From assembly GCF_900108855.1 (NCBI RefSeq), contig NZ_FNXY01000003.1, positions 1-64,000 of the forward strand: 64,000 nt of DNA, written 5' to 3'. The notes under the pieces are model-generated. The model saw only the letters and a program-made list of their open reading frames with translations. It made no database searches and had not been told where the DNA came from. This DNA is from Dyadobacter koreensis. GTDB lineage: Bacteria > Bacteroidota > Bacteroidia > Cytophagales > Spirosomataceae. Positions 34,494 through 43,925 of this stretch are shown here, piece by piece (position 1 is the first letter of the stretch; each line of letters starts with the position of its first letter). A program made the position numbers and the translations under genes.

Positions 34494-35075
34494 TTGACAA
34501 CTACCTACCATTATTTTTCTGACGAAGAGCTGACGAAACTGATCTGCCAACAAAACGATGAACTTGCTTTTAGTGAGTTATACCGTCGGCATGTCCGTAT
34601 TCTGGTACACACAGCCATTCGGAAAACGGGCGCGAGAACAACCGCAGAAGATCTGGTCCAGGAAGTATTCTTCAAATTCTGGATTGGGAGAAATAAATTT
34701 GATATTCAAAAAAATGCTCAGGCTTATTTGCAGGGCATGTTGAAATATAACATTGTAAACCATTACTACCAGGAACAGAAAAAACACCTTTTTTCTATTG
34801 ATGAAGTAGAGTCACCCGCTGATGACGACACCAGAGAACATCTGGACTATAATCTTTTAAGTGAGTTATATGAACAGTCGCTTTTAAAACTTCCTGAAAA
34901 ATGTCGTCAGGTTTTTGTACTCAGCCGCAAAGGTTACACTCTGAAAGAAATCGCGCTGACACTTGAAATTTCGGAAAAAACCGTTGAAGCTCATATTAGC
35001 AAGGCCTTGCGGATTTTGAGAATTGAGATGAAAGATTACATCGCTTTGGCACTCATAAGCATCACTTTTGCCTAA
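34494..35075 (+). CDS. ECF sigma-70 factor (FecI type)
   Basis: The 193-residue protein has region 2 (FSELYRRHVRILVHTAIRKT, EDLVQEVFFKFW) and region 4 (LPEKCRQVFVLSRKGYTLKE, EKTVEAHISKALRIL). The start chosen is TTG at 34494, since the next ATG (near 34559) would remove part of region 2 and a stop lies 24 bp upstream. It precedes a FecR-type anti-sigma gene and an STN-containing SusC, the standard order for transenvelope signalling in which outer-membrane substrate binding releases the sigma factor to transcribe its own locus. Confidence 0.92.
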   Translation: MTTTYHYFSDEELTKLICQQNDELAFSELYRRHVRILVHTAIRKTGARTTAEDLVQEVFFKFWIGRNKFDIQKNAQAYLQGMLKYNIVNHYYQEQKKHLFSIDEVESPADDDTREHLDYNLLSELYEQSLLKLPEKCRQVFVLSRKGYTLKEIALTLEISEKTVEAHISKALRILRIEMKDYIALALISITFA

Positions 35076-35182
35076 GGAATTCAATTTTTTAAAAATAAAT
35101 TCATATTTAAGTAAGGGATATTCCTCGAAATAGCAGACTGTATAATAAAGCTATTTCTATAAGTGTAAATCATACACCTAAA

Positions 35183-36187
35183 ATGGATCCCAAAATTCCT
35201 TCTTCTGAGTTATTAAAAAAATATCTGAGCAATCAGTGCAGCAGTCACGAACGTGATCTTGTCGAAGCATGGTACCAGAGCCTTACCATTGAATCCGGAG
35301 AAACTTTTTCAGCTTGTGATGAGGAGGTTTTGTACGAACGCATTCAACTCCAAATTTCAGAAACGGAACATGAGACAAATACGCCAATTTTACCGCTTCG
35401 GAAGTTATGGTATTATGCTGCAGCCGCTGTTCTTTTTGCCGGACTTTTCTTTGCTTATTCTACCTCCCCGAAAACTGAAAAGGCTGTAACAGAAAACGTT
35501 CTTACTGATTCGCTACAAATCACTTTCAGTAATAAGGAGAAAAAAATTATCCGATACACTTTACCGGATAAAAGTGTTATCTGGCTTAAACCAGGAGCGT
35601 TTATCTCCCATCCAGTTTCATTTTCAACAAGTAAGAACCGCGAAATTGACTTTCATGGAGAGGCTTTCTTTGACGTACGGCGGGACATAGAACATCCTTT
35701 TATCATTCATTGCGGCAAATTAAAAACACAGGTTTTAGGGACGACGTTCAATGTAAAAGCCAATGAAAACGAGCCGAGCTACAAAGTTTCAGTAGTTACC
35801 GGCAGTGTTGCAGTCAGCAAAGAAAATTCAGCTAACAAATTTGAAACTATTGTATTAAAACCCAAACAAGAAGCTGTTTTTGAAAAAACTTCCGATCGGA
35901 TGACTTTCAATGTTACACCTGACAATGAAACGATCAATGAAAATTGGCAGTCCGTCTCCCTTGTTTTTAATGAAACGCCTATGAGCGAGGTTGCCATTCG
36001 TTTGCAGCAAACTTTCCGTATCAAAATCGAATTTGCAAATCCTGAAATTAAAAAATGCCGCCTGAAAGTCGATTTCAATAATCAAAAGCTTCCCGAAATC
36101 CTTGGAATGATCGAAACGCTTTTGGGGACAACATATGAGATCGAAGCAGATAAAGTGATTTTGAAGGGCGAGGGATGTGCAAGATAA
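35183..36187 (+). CDS. FecR-family anti-sigma factor
   Basis: The 334-residue protein has a short cytoplasmic N-terminus (1-74), one TM helix (LWYYAAAAVLFAGLFFAYS, about 75-92) and a periplasmic FecR domain (DFHGEAFFDVRRDIEHPFII, TTFNVKANE, KQEAVFEK). A C-terminal DUF4974/STN-interacting domain follows (LVFNETPMSEVAIRLQQTF). It would hold the adjacent ECF sigma factor and receive the signal from the SusC STN domain. It is 107 bp after the sigma gene and 220 bp before susC. Confidence 0.93.
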   Translation: MDPKIPSSELLKKYLSNQCSSHERDLVEAWYQSLTIESGETFSACDEEVLYERIQLQISETEHETNTPILPLRKLWYYAAAAVLFAGLFFAYSTSPKTEKAVTENVLTDSLQITFSNKEKKIIRYTLPDKSVIWLKPGAFISHPVSFSTSKNREIDFHGEAFFDVRRDIEHPFIIHCGKLKTQVLGTTFNVKANENEPSYKVSVVTGSVAVSKENSANKFETIVLKPKQEAVFEKTSDRMTFNVTPDNETINENWQSVSLVFNETPMSEVAIRLQQTFRIKIEFANPEIKKCRLKVDFNNQKLPEILGMIETLLGTTYEIEADKVILKGEGCAR

Positions 36188-36275
36188 CTATTAATGCAGG
36201 AACCTTAACTTACTTAAATATAACAACTTATGACATAGACAAATTACTTAACCAGAATTAATGTCTGTTCAAAAA

Positions 36276-36304
36276 AATCAGGAGTGGTTGCGACACTCCT
36301 GATT
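36276..36304 (+). terminator. Hairpin between fecR and susC
   Basis: AATCAGGAGTG at 36276-36286 pairs with CACTCCTGATT at 36294-36304 around a 7-base loop. There is no strong T tract after it, so it may attenuate rather than stop transcription into susC. Confidence 0.5.
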
Positions 36305-36407
36305 ATAAACTGATCAGATATCCAAGAACGTGCAGTTCATTCAGATCGCCCTGCGGCGATTTTCAGGATCGTTGTTTCCAACATTTCAATCAATTCACAG
36401 TAAAATT

Positions 36408-39400
36408 ATGAAAAAACATTTTCATCCACGGCATGGATTGCTATTCAAAATCATGCGATTAACATTCTATCAACTCGTTTGCATCGGTCTGCTGTCGGCA
36501 ATGGCCTATGCGCACAATACGCCGGCTCAGGATCTTCTGAACCGCGGAATCTCGCTGGAACTAAGAAATGTAACATTAGAGGAGGCACTGGTGAAGATTG
36601 AGCAAAAAGCAAAAATACGTTTTGCATACAGCAGTGACCTTGTTACGATGCAACGGGCTGTGACGATTTCTGCGAACAAGGAAAAATTATCGTTCGTGCT
36701 CGACCGGTTGTTTTTGCCGATAGGAATCGCCTACCGGGTCAATGAAGACCAGATTTTATTATCCAAATCTTTTTCCAGGATAAATGAAATTCCTGCCGAG
36801 GAAACCAAAAAAACAACGATGACAGCGGACGTGAGTATATCCGGTACCGTCAAAGCTGAATCCGGCGACGGCCTACCTGGGGTGAGTATTATTTTAAAAG
36901 GGACTCAGCGTGGAACTACTACCGATATCAACGGAAAATATCAGCTGGACTTACCGGACGCAAATGCGGTTTTAATCTTTTCTTTCGTTGGTTTTGTTTC
37001 ACAGGAGATTACCGTCGGAAATCGCACGACGGTTGACGTTTCCTTGCTGGCAGATACGAAAGCACTTGATGAGGTGATTGTTGTAGGTTATGGTACTCAG
37101 AAAAAATCTACGTTAACGGGATCCGTTGCTTCGATCAAAGGAGGAGAAATTGCGGAAACTCCAGTTCCAAATATCTCTAATTCCATGGCTGGAAAAGTTG
37201 CAGGTGTCAGTATGCGTCCAAATGGCGGCCAGCCCGGAGCAGATTCTCCCGAAATTCACATCCGCGGGATCGGTACAACGGGGAATAATAAACCGCTTAT
37301 TGTAGTCGACGGAATTATCCGGGACAATATCAACCAGATTGACCCGACTGCAATTGAAACAATTTCAGTCTTGAAAGATGCTGCTGCGGTGGCTCCTTAT
37401 GGTTTGGGCGGTGCAAATGGTGTGGTTTTAATCACAACAAAAAGAGGAAAAACGGGTGCTCCTTCCCTGACTTTCAGCAGTTACTATGGAACGCAAACGC
37501 CAACCTATTATCCAAAATTATTGAGCGCTCAGGATTACATGCGTCTTAAAAATGAAGCCTATTCCAATGAAAACCCAACCGGAACACAACTCCCGTTTGC
37601 CACTGATCTGATCGAAAATTATACCAGTTTAAATGCGAAAGATCCGGACCTCTACCCGATCAGCGACACAAAAAAACTGGTCAATATGCACGCTCCTATG
37701 CAAAACTACAACCTGCAATTAAGCGGCGGCGCAGAGAAAATCAAATACTATGCGGGACTTGGATTTTTACAGCAAAAAGGAATGTTCGATCCTGTCAGGT
37801 ATACGCGTTACAATTATAATCTGAACCTGGAAGCGCAGGCAACGAAAACAACAACGGTAACGTTGGCTTTGATCGGCTCTATTGAAAATACAAAATCTGT
37901 CGATGACGCGGTCAACGCAACCAACCTTTTCAGAAATGGTTTCAAATACATTCCGATCCGAAGCTTGTATTACAGCAACGGTCTTTGGGGAGAATTTGCA
38001 GGAAACTCGCCGGTAGGTATTTTAAATGCAGGTTATCGAAAAAATACTAACAATACCCTGCTGACCACGCTTGCAATCGAACAGAAACTTCCGGTGAAGG
38101 GATTAAGTATCAAAGGGACTTTCAGTTATGACCCAAATCAGCGAACTGAGAAGGGCTGGCACACGCCGTTTTATTACTACACCCAAAATACGAACGTAAC
38201 GCCGTATACCTATAAAAGAGAAATTTCTACATCGGAAGGCGGTGCGCCCGCTTTTACCTATTTGAGACAGGAATACAGAAAAACGCAGACGTTTAGCTAC
38301 CAGGCTTATCTGAATTATCACAATTCATTCGGCAAACATGATTTCACAGGGCTACTGGTAGCGGAAGCCAGAAATAACACGTACGAAATATTTTCTGCCC
38401 GCAGAAATAATTTCGCGATCAACGTGGACGAACTGGATATGGGCAGTTCCAATAAAAATGATTTTGACAACTCAGGAACATCGTCAACCGGCAGCCAGAT
38501 CGGTTACGTCTACCGGGTTGGATATGCCTATGCCGGAAAATATCTTTTCGAGGCGTCGGGTCGATATGACGGCCATTACTATTTTGCACCGGGAAAAAGA
38601 TATGGTTACTTCCCCGCATTTTCTGTTGGCTGGGTGATGTCGGAGGAAGACTTCATTAAGAAAAGTCTTCCGATGGTCGACAACCTTAAACTAAGAGGCT
38701 CCTGGGGAAAATCAGGAAACCTTGCAGGTACTGCTTTTCAATATTTGACAGGATATAATTTATACGGAAATGCATACGCTCTGGGCGCGGGTTCGATGGT
38801 TCAGGGATCTTTCCTTCCCAACGAAGCCAACAGAAATATTACCTGGGAAATTGCTACGAAAACAGACATTGGTTTTGAAGCAACTTTATGGAGAGGTTTG
38901 CTGAATATCGAAGCAGATTATTTTCATGAGAAAAGAACGGGGATGCTTTTGCCGCCGGCTGTGACTGTTCCAATTGAGTACGGACTTGGACTTGCTGACG
39001 AAAATGCCGGAATTATGACCAATACCGGATTTGAATTCAGCCTTGGTACCCAATACAAATTTTCGAATGGCCTGAAATTGGGAATCAATGGAAATATGAG
39101 TTATGCTAAAAACAAGATGGTTCAGATCTTTGAGACAGCAGCAACCCGCAACAATCCAAACCGCAGCAGAACTGAACGTCCGTTTGGCACTCCTTTCGGA
39201 TACAAGGCCATGGGTATTTTCAGTACTGCGGACGACAAAAATGATGACGGTATTATAGATTCAAAAGATGGCTATAATGTGGCGCAATTCGGAGTTTTAC
39301 ATCCTGGTGATATTCGTTATGCAGATTTGAGCGGTCCGGATGGAAAACCTGATGGAAAAATCGATGCGAATGATGAGACAGTTATTGGCAAGCCGGTTGC

Positions 39401-39881
39401 ACCGTTCCTGAGTTATGGTATCACGCCGACAGCCAATTGGAAAGGATTCGATGTAAGTTTATTTTTCCAGGGATCGGCACTTGCCAGCCTTGATATCCGC
39501 CAGTTTCAAACAATTCCGTTCAATAATAACAACAGTAATTCCAGCTACGAATATTTTAATAACCGCTGGACGCCTGAAAATCAGGGAGCACGTTATCCGA
39601 GAGCTACACAAGCACCTTATGCCAATAACACGCAGGCATCGGATTTCTGGTGGACAAGTACCGCGCACGTTCGTTTAAAAACTGCGATCATCGGGTATAC
39701 ACTTCCAAAAAGCGTGATCCAGGCTTTGAAGATCCAGTCGGTGCGGGTTTATGCATCAGGACAAAATCTTTTTACAGTCAGCAAGCTAAATTTCATGGAC
39801 CCGGAAGTGGGTTATACCGATCGCGAAACGGCTTATCCTAACCAAAAAGTTTACGTCTTCGGTTTGAATGTTACTTTCTGA
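36408..39881 (+). CDS. SusC/RagA TonB-linked transporter with STN signalling domain
   Basis: I place the start at ATG 36408 (MKKHFHPRHG), because it leads directly into a signal peptide; an upstream in-frame ATG at 36330 adds 26 unlikely residues. The 1157-residue protein has an STN domain (LELRNVTLEEALVKIEQKAK), a CarboxypepD_reg domain (GTVKAESGDGLPGVSIILKG), a TonB-box region, a plug (RGIGTTGNNKPLIVVDG) and a 22-strand barrel. It imports oligosaccharides or similar ligands across the outer membrane, and the STN domain signals to FecR. It is followed by its SusD partner. Confidence 0.95.
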   Translation: MKKHFHPRHGLLFKIMRLTFYQLVCIGLLSAMAYAHNTPAQDLLNRGISLELRNVTLEEALVKIEQKAKIRFAYSSDLVTMQRAVTISANKEKLSFVLDRLFLPIGIAYRVNEDQILLSKSFSRINEIPAEETKKTTMTADVSISGTVKAESGDGLPGVSIILKGTQRGTTTDINGKYQLDLPDANAVLIFSFVGFVSQEITVGNRTTVDVSLLADTKALDEVIVVGYGTQKKSTLTGSVASIKGGEIAETPVPNISNSMAGKVAGVSMRPNGGQPGADSPEIHIRGIGTTGNNKPLIVVDGIIRDNINQIDPTAIETISVLKDAAAVAPYGLGGANGVVLITTKRGKTGAPSLTFSSYYGTQTPTYYPKLLSAQDYMRLKNEAYSNENPTGTQLPFATDLIENYTSLNAKDPDLYPISDTKKLVNMHAPMQNYNLQLSGGAEKIKYYAGLGFLQQKGMFDPVRYTRYNYNLNLEAQATKTTTVTLALIGSIENTKSVDDAVNATNLFRNGFKYIPIRSLYYSNGLWGEFAGNSPVGILNAGYRKNTNNTLLTTLAIEQKLPVKGLSIKGTFSYDPNQRTEKGWHTPFYYYTQNTNVTPYTYKREISTSEGGAPAFTYLRQEYRKTQTFSYQAYLNYHNSFGKHDFTGLLVAEARNNTYEIFSARRNNFAINVDELDMGSSNKNDFDNSGTSSTGSQIGYVYRVGYAYAGKYLFEASGRYDGHYYFAPGKRYGYFPAFSVGWVMSEEDFIKKSLPMVDNLKLRGSWGKSGNLAGTAFQYLTGYNLYGNAYALGAGSMVQGSFLPNEANRNITWEIATKTDIGFEATLWRGLLNIEADYFHEKRTGMLLPPAVTVPIEYGLGLADENAGIMTNTGFEFSLGTQYKFSNGLKLGINGNMSYAKNKMVQIFETAATRNNPNRSRTERPFGTPFGYKAMGIFSTADDKNDDGIIDSKDGYNVAQFGVLHPGDIRYADLSGPDGKPDGKIDANDETVIGKPVAPFLSYGITPTANWKGFDVSLFFQGSALASLDIRQFQTIPFNNNNSNSSYEYFNNRWTPENQGARYPRATQAPYANNTQASDFWWTSTAHVRLKTAIIGYTLPKSVIQALKIQSVRVYASGQNLFTVSKLNFMDPEVGYTDRETAYPNQKVYVFGLNVTF

Positions 39882-39908
39882 TTTTTGACCAATCTAATAT
39901 AATCTGAT

Positions 39909-41726
39909 ATGAAAAATACGAAACAAATCATTTTTACAGCCCTGCTCGGCTTTTGTCTCAGCACGATTTCCTGTAAAGAAGATTTTCTGGATAACGAAAT
40001 CAAGAATCGGCTGACCGATGAAACACAATGGACATCAGAGGGAAACGCTGATATTTTCCTGAATGACATTTATCACGATCTTTCCAATAAATGGAACTCG
40101 CCGGAAAATCTGGACAACTTTACCGATGATAATGATGCAGGTTTTTACTGGCGGTCATACAGCTGGAAACAGGGAATCGTCGATCCATCGGTAAATCAGG
40201 GATCGCCCATGGATCAGGAATACAATACCAGTGCAACTGTGAGTAATACCACCAATCACGCAACAGATTATGCGACCTGGTCGGCAGGATATTACAAAAT
40301 TCGTAAGTGTAATTTATTTCTTGAAAAAATTACTGAAAATGCAGCTAATTTCTCAGAAACTTATATCAGACAACGCACAGACGAAGTACGGTTTTTGAGG
40401 GCTTATTTATACAGCGAATTGTTTATGCATATTGGTGGTTTGCCGATTCTGACCAAAACGCTGGACCGAAATACAATGGCAAAAGAAGAGCTTTACAACA
40501 AGCGCAACACTTTCGAAGAAACCTTTAATTTTATCACTTCTGAACTGGACGCGATTGTTAAAAACAAAGCTTTGCCTGTAAAATATAATAACGGTGATGC
40601 AAATGCAGGACGTTCGACACTTGGCGCAGCGTTGGCTTTAAAGGGTTGGCTGGAACTATATGCTGCGAGCCCGGCTTTCAATACTGCAAATCCTCCGGCC
40701 GGTGCCGATCCTAATAAAATGATCAGTTTTGGAAACAATGATCCCGAACGCTGGAAAAAAGCGGTGGCTACGAACAAACAATTTATGGATACTTATGGCG
40801 GAACTTACGGCTTATTCCCTGACGTCTCAGCCTTGTGGTGGGAGAAAAACGAGTACAATTCCGAGGTAATCTGGGATCGCCAGATTGTCGCGGTGATTAT
40901 GGGATCTAACTATGAACAATATGGCGGACCGGTGTGGATCGACGGCGTTTATTATACCTGGGGAAATTACGATCCTACGCAGGAACTTGTTGATCAGTTT
41001 GCGATGGCAAATGGAAAACCGATCTCCGATCCGACTTCCGGCTACGATCCTCAGAACCCTTACGTAAACCGTGAAAAACGTTTCTACGATTTCATCGTCT
41101 ACGACGGAGCGCCATACAAACAAGACTGGATGGCAAAAGTTGATACCATTTACACCCGGATCGACAAAGTAAAACCGTCGAAAAATCAGATCGATTTTGG
41201 TACGGACGATGTAAGTAATACAGGTTATTATTTCAAAAAGAAGATCAATCCGTTAAAACCAAGAGGTGGTGCGTCAAGCGGGCAGAATTATATTTATTAT
41301 CGTTATGCTGAGGTATTGCTGAACTATGCCGAAGCTCAGAATGAGGTTGCCGGGGCCGACGCTTCTGTTTATTCAGCGATCAATGCAATACGCAAACGTT
41401 CTGCCTTGCCGGATCTTCCTGCTGGCCTGAGCAAAGATGAGATGCGTCAGGCGATTCGCAGGGAACGGCGTATCGAACTTTGTTTCGAATCGAAAAGGTT
41501 TTACGATATCATTCGCTGGGTTGTTGCGGAAGATGTAATGAACAAAGATCTGCACGGCATGAAAATCACGAACACTTCGCCCAATGACAATAAAGGTAAA
41601 TGGGTTTATGAGGTTGTCGGACTTAATCACCCGCACGTCTTCCACAAGAAAATGTATATGAATCCGGTTCCACAATCGGTAAGAGACCAGAACAAAGAGA
41701 TCGTTCAAAACCCTGGTTATCAATAA
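39909..41726 (+). CDS. SusD/RagB substrate-binding lipoprotein
   Basis: The 605-residue lipoprotein has a signal with lipobox (LSTISC, Cys22), an N-terminal SusD-like region (EDFLDNEIKNRLTDETQWTS) with TPR-like helices, and a C-terminal RagB segment (NYIYYRYAEVLLNYAEAQNE, AIRRERRIELCFESKRFYDI). SusD proteins lid the paired SusC and bind glycan at the cell surface. It starts 28 bp after susC and is certainly in the same operon. A strong terminator follows. The ligand cannot be predicted. Confidence 0.95.
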   Translation: MKNTKQIIFTALLGFCLSTISCKEDFLDNEIKNRLTDETQWTSEGNADIFLNDIYHDLSNKWNSPENLDNFTDDNDAGFYWRSYSWKQGIVDPSVNQGSPMDQEYNTSATVSNTTNHATDYATWSAGYYKIRKCNLFLEKITENAANFSETYIRQRTDEVRFLRAYLYSELFMHIGGLPILTKTLDRNTMAKEELYNKRNTFEETFNFITSELDAIVKNKALPVKYNNGDANAGRSTLGAALALKGWLELYAASPAFNTANPPAGADPNKMISFGNNDPERWKKAVATNKQFMDTYGGTYGLFPDVSALWWEKNEYNSEVIWDRQIVAVIMGSNYEQYGGPVWIDGVYYTWGNYDPTQELVDQFAMANGKPISDPTSGYDPQNPYVNREKRFYDFIVYDGAPYKQDWMAKVDTIYTRIDKVKPSKNQIDFGTDDVSNTGYYFKKKINPLKPRGGASSGQNYIYYRYAEVLLNYAEAQNEVAGADASVYSAINAIRKRSALPDLPAGLSKDEMRQAIRRERRIELCFESKRFYDIIRWVVAEDVMNKDLHGMKITNTSPNDNKGKWVYEVVGLNHPHVFHKKMYMNPVPQSVRDQNKEIVQNPGYQ

Positions 41727-41748
41727 TAGTTGTCTGTTGATAAAACAA

Positions 41749-41789
41749 AAAAAACCTTACACGCCAGGTAACTGGCTGTAAGGTTTTTC
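41749..41789 (+). terminator. Intrinsic terminator after susD
   Basis: AAAAACCTTAC at 41750-41760 pairs with GTAAGGTTTTT at 41778-41788, with an inner GCCAG/CTGGC stem, giving a long hairpin with a T tract. Confidence 0.85.
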
Positions 41790-41867
41790 TTTTATAGTCT
41801 CGTCTGCATTTATATTTTCCAAGAAAAAACAGGACGTTATACATTAATGTTTCTATTTCCATGCATT

Positions 41868-43340
41868 ATGAATAATAATCAACTACCCTTTCTGGCTTTT
41901 ATTTTTGTTGTCATCACTCATCTTTCTGTTAATGCACAAGAAAAAAATACACCGACAAAAGACTCCGATGCGAAGTTTGCAGCAGCCGAACTTATTCTAA
42001 AAAAAGCGAATGGCTTCAAAGGGATCTGGTATATGAATCAGCCTTCGAATGATGAGTACGTTTATAAATATAGCGGTGGCCTGGCAACATATCCCGCCAA
42101 TCACCGTCCATTCGCCATTTATTCAAAAGCGGCAGATAAAACTTTTTTCTGTTTTGGCGGGACTGATAGTTCCAATTCCACATTGCTTCACAACGTCTCC
42201 TATTTTGATCATCAGACAAAAAAGATAGCAAACCCGACCATTTTACTGGATAAAAAAACGACCGACGCACATGACAATCCGGTAATTTCAATTGATGACA
42301 AAGGATATATCTGGATCTTTTCAACCTCGCACGGAATCACCCGTCCGTCTTATATCCATAAAAGTAAAAAACCATTTGATATCACTGATTTCGAAACAAT
42401 TAAAGCAACGGAAAAGATAAATGGGGCCGAGCAGGAATTCAATAATTTCTCCTATTTCCAGGTTTACTTTGTAAAAGAAAAGGGTTTTATTGCCTTGTTT
42501 ACAAAATATAACAAAGCAAGCAACCGCGTGATAGGCTATAACACCAGCGCTGATGGCATCCATTGGAACGAGTGGAAAGTTTTGGCACATATTGAAGACG
42601 GCCATTATCAGATCAGTGCGGAATCCGATGGGAAAATTGGAGTTGCCTTTGATTATCACCCGAAAGGAAAAGGATTAAACTACCGGACAAATCTTCATTA
42701 TCTGGAAAGCGCCGACTTTGGAAATACCTGGCAAAATGGCGATGGGCAAACCGCTCAGCTTCCTGTCACAGAGACGAAAAACATCGCACTGGTAAAAGAT
42801 TATTCAACCGAAAAATTAAATTGTTATTTGCTGGACATCACTTTTGATAAAAAAAACAAACCGGCTATTCTTGTTATTTCGAGTAAAGGCTATCAAGCCG
42901 GTCCGATGAACAATCCGAGAGCATGGACAGTTTTCAGACATCAAAAAAATAAGTGGGATCATCACGTAGCAACGACTTCAGACAATAATTATGACATGGG
43001 TTCAATTTATGTTGAATCTGACAGGGTAGTGAAAATCATCGGGCCAAGTATCGATGGTCCGCAGGCCTATAATCCCGGCGGGGAAGTTGCCATGTGGGAA
43101 AGTATTGACGGTGGGGAAACCTGGAAAAATAAAAGACAAATGACCAAAAACAGTCTGATGAACCACTCTTATGTAAGGAGACCTTTACATGCTCACGCTG
43201 ATTTCTATGGAATCTGGGCAGACGGAAACGGAAGAAAACCTTCGGAATCTTTTTTGTATTTTACCAATCAAAACGGCGACGTATATCAACTGCCCAGAGA
43301 TGGCAGCGATGAGATGTTTTCACCAATTTTAAAGCCCTGA
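41868..43340 (+). CDS. Secreted BNR_4 repeat protein, possible polysaccharide lyase or glycosidase
   Basis: From Met at 41868 (MNNNQLPFLAFIFVVITHLS, ending VNAQ) the 490-residue protein has a signal peptide. A beta-propeller-like BNR_4 domain follows (NGFKGIWYMNQPSND, DDKGYIWIFSTSHG, SADGIHWNEWKVLAHIEDGH, SIDGGETWKN). The family includes ulvan-lyase-like and uncharacterised carbohydrate-active proteins; conserved His residues in TDAHDNP and GHYQISAE could be catalytic. A susD terminator separates it from the transporter pair, but it is on the same strand and likely processes the glycan imported by that SusCD. Confidence 0.75.
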   Translation: MNNNQLPFLAFIFVVITHLSVNAQEKNTPTKDSDAKFAAAELILKKANGFKGIWYMNQPSNDEYVYKYSGGLATYPANHRPFAIYSKAADKTFFCFGGTDSSNSTLLHNVSYFDHQTKKIANPTILLDKKTTDAHDNPVISIDDKGYIWIFSTSHGITRPSYIHKSKKPFDITDFETIKATEKINGAEQEFNNFSYFQVYFVKEKGFIALFTKYNKASNRVIGYNTSADGIHWNEWKVLAHIEDGHYQISAESDGKIGVAFDYHPKGKGLNYRTNLHYLESADFGNTWQNGDGQTAQLPVTETKNIALVKDYSTEKLNCYLLDITFDKKNKPAILVISSKGYQAGPMNNPRAWTVFRHQKNKWDHHVATTSDNNYDMGSIYVESDRVVKIIGPSIDGPQAYNPGGEVAMWESIDGGETWKNKRQMTKNSLMNHSYVRRPLHAHADFYGIWADGNGRKPSESFLYFTNQNGDVYQLPRDGSDEMFSPILKP

Positions 43341-43363
43341 CTTTTTCCAAACCATCACCGATT

Positions 43364-43816
43364 ATGGAACCACTAATTGTAAAAAGTACGATCGTCATTA
43401 ATGCTCCCGCCTCAGAAGTCTGGGATGCACTTATCAATCCGAAAAAAACAAAACAATATATGTTCGGCTGTGAAACGGTATCCGATTGGAATGTTGGCAG
43501 TCCGTTATTATGGAAAGGAAATTACGAAGGAAAGGAGATGGTTTTCGTCAAAGGGGAGATCGTTGAAATCGAACCGGAAAAGTTATTAACCTATACAACA
43601 ATCGATCCTAATTCCACCATTGACGATATCTCCGAAAATTATCTTCAAGTTACCTATTTACTTTCGACTGATAACGAAAGGACTATTTTGACTGTAACAC
43701 AAGGCGATTACAACATGGTTGCCGACGGCGAAAAACGGTATCAGGAAGCTTTTAATAATGGCATAGGCTGGAACCCAATTTTGAATGAAATCAAGAAACT
43801 GGTTGAAAAACAATAA
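43364..43816 (+). CDS. SRPBCC/AHSA1-like domain protein
   Basis: The 150-residue protein opens IVKSTIVINAPASEVWDALI and continues GSPLLWKGNYEGKEM and LLTYTT. It ends in a long C-terminal helix (GWNPILNEIKKLVEK). This is the helix-grip fold of AHSA1/polyketide-cyclase-like proteins, which bind hydrophobic ligands or act as small-molecule responders. It starts 23 bp after the BNR_4 gene and is probably co-transcribed. Role unknown. Confidence 0.85.
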   Translation: MEPLIVKSTIVINAPASEVWDALINPKKTKQYMFGCETVSDWNVGSPLLWKGNYEGKEMVFVKGEIVEIEPEKLLTYTTIDPNSTIDDISENYLQVTYLLSTDNERTILTVTQGDYNMVADGEKRYQEAFNNGIGWNPILNEIKKLVEKQ

Positions 43817-43925
43817 TGTAACCGTTCTGCACAAATAGCTTTACAGGAAATATTATTTAGTAATTATAAAAAAGCATAAACTATTATTAGTTTAATTTGC
43901 CCTTTTATTACTAAATATTCGTCAC

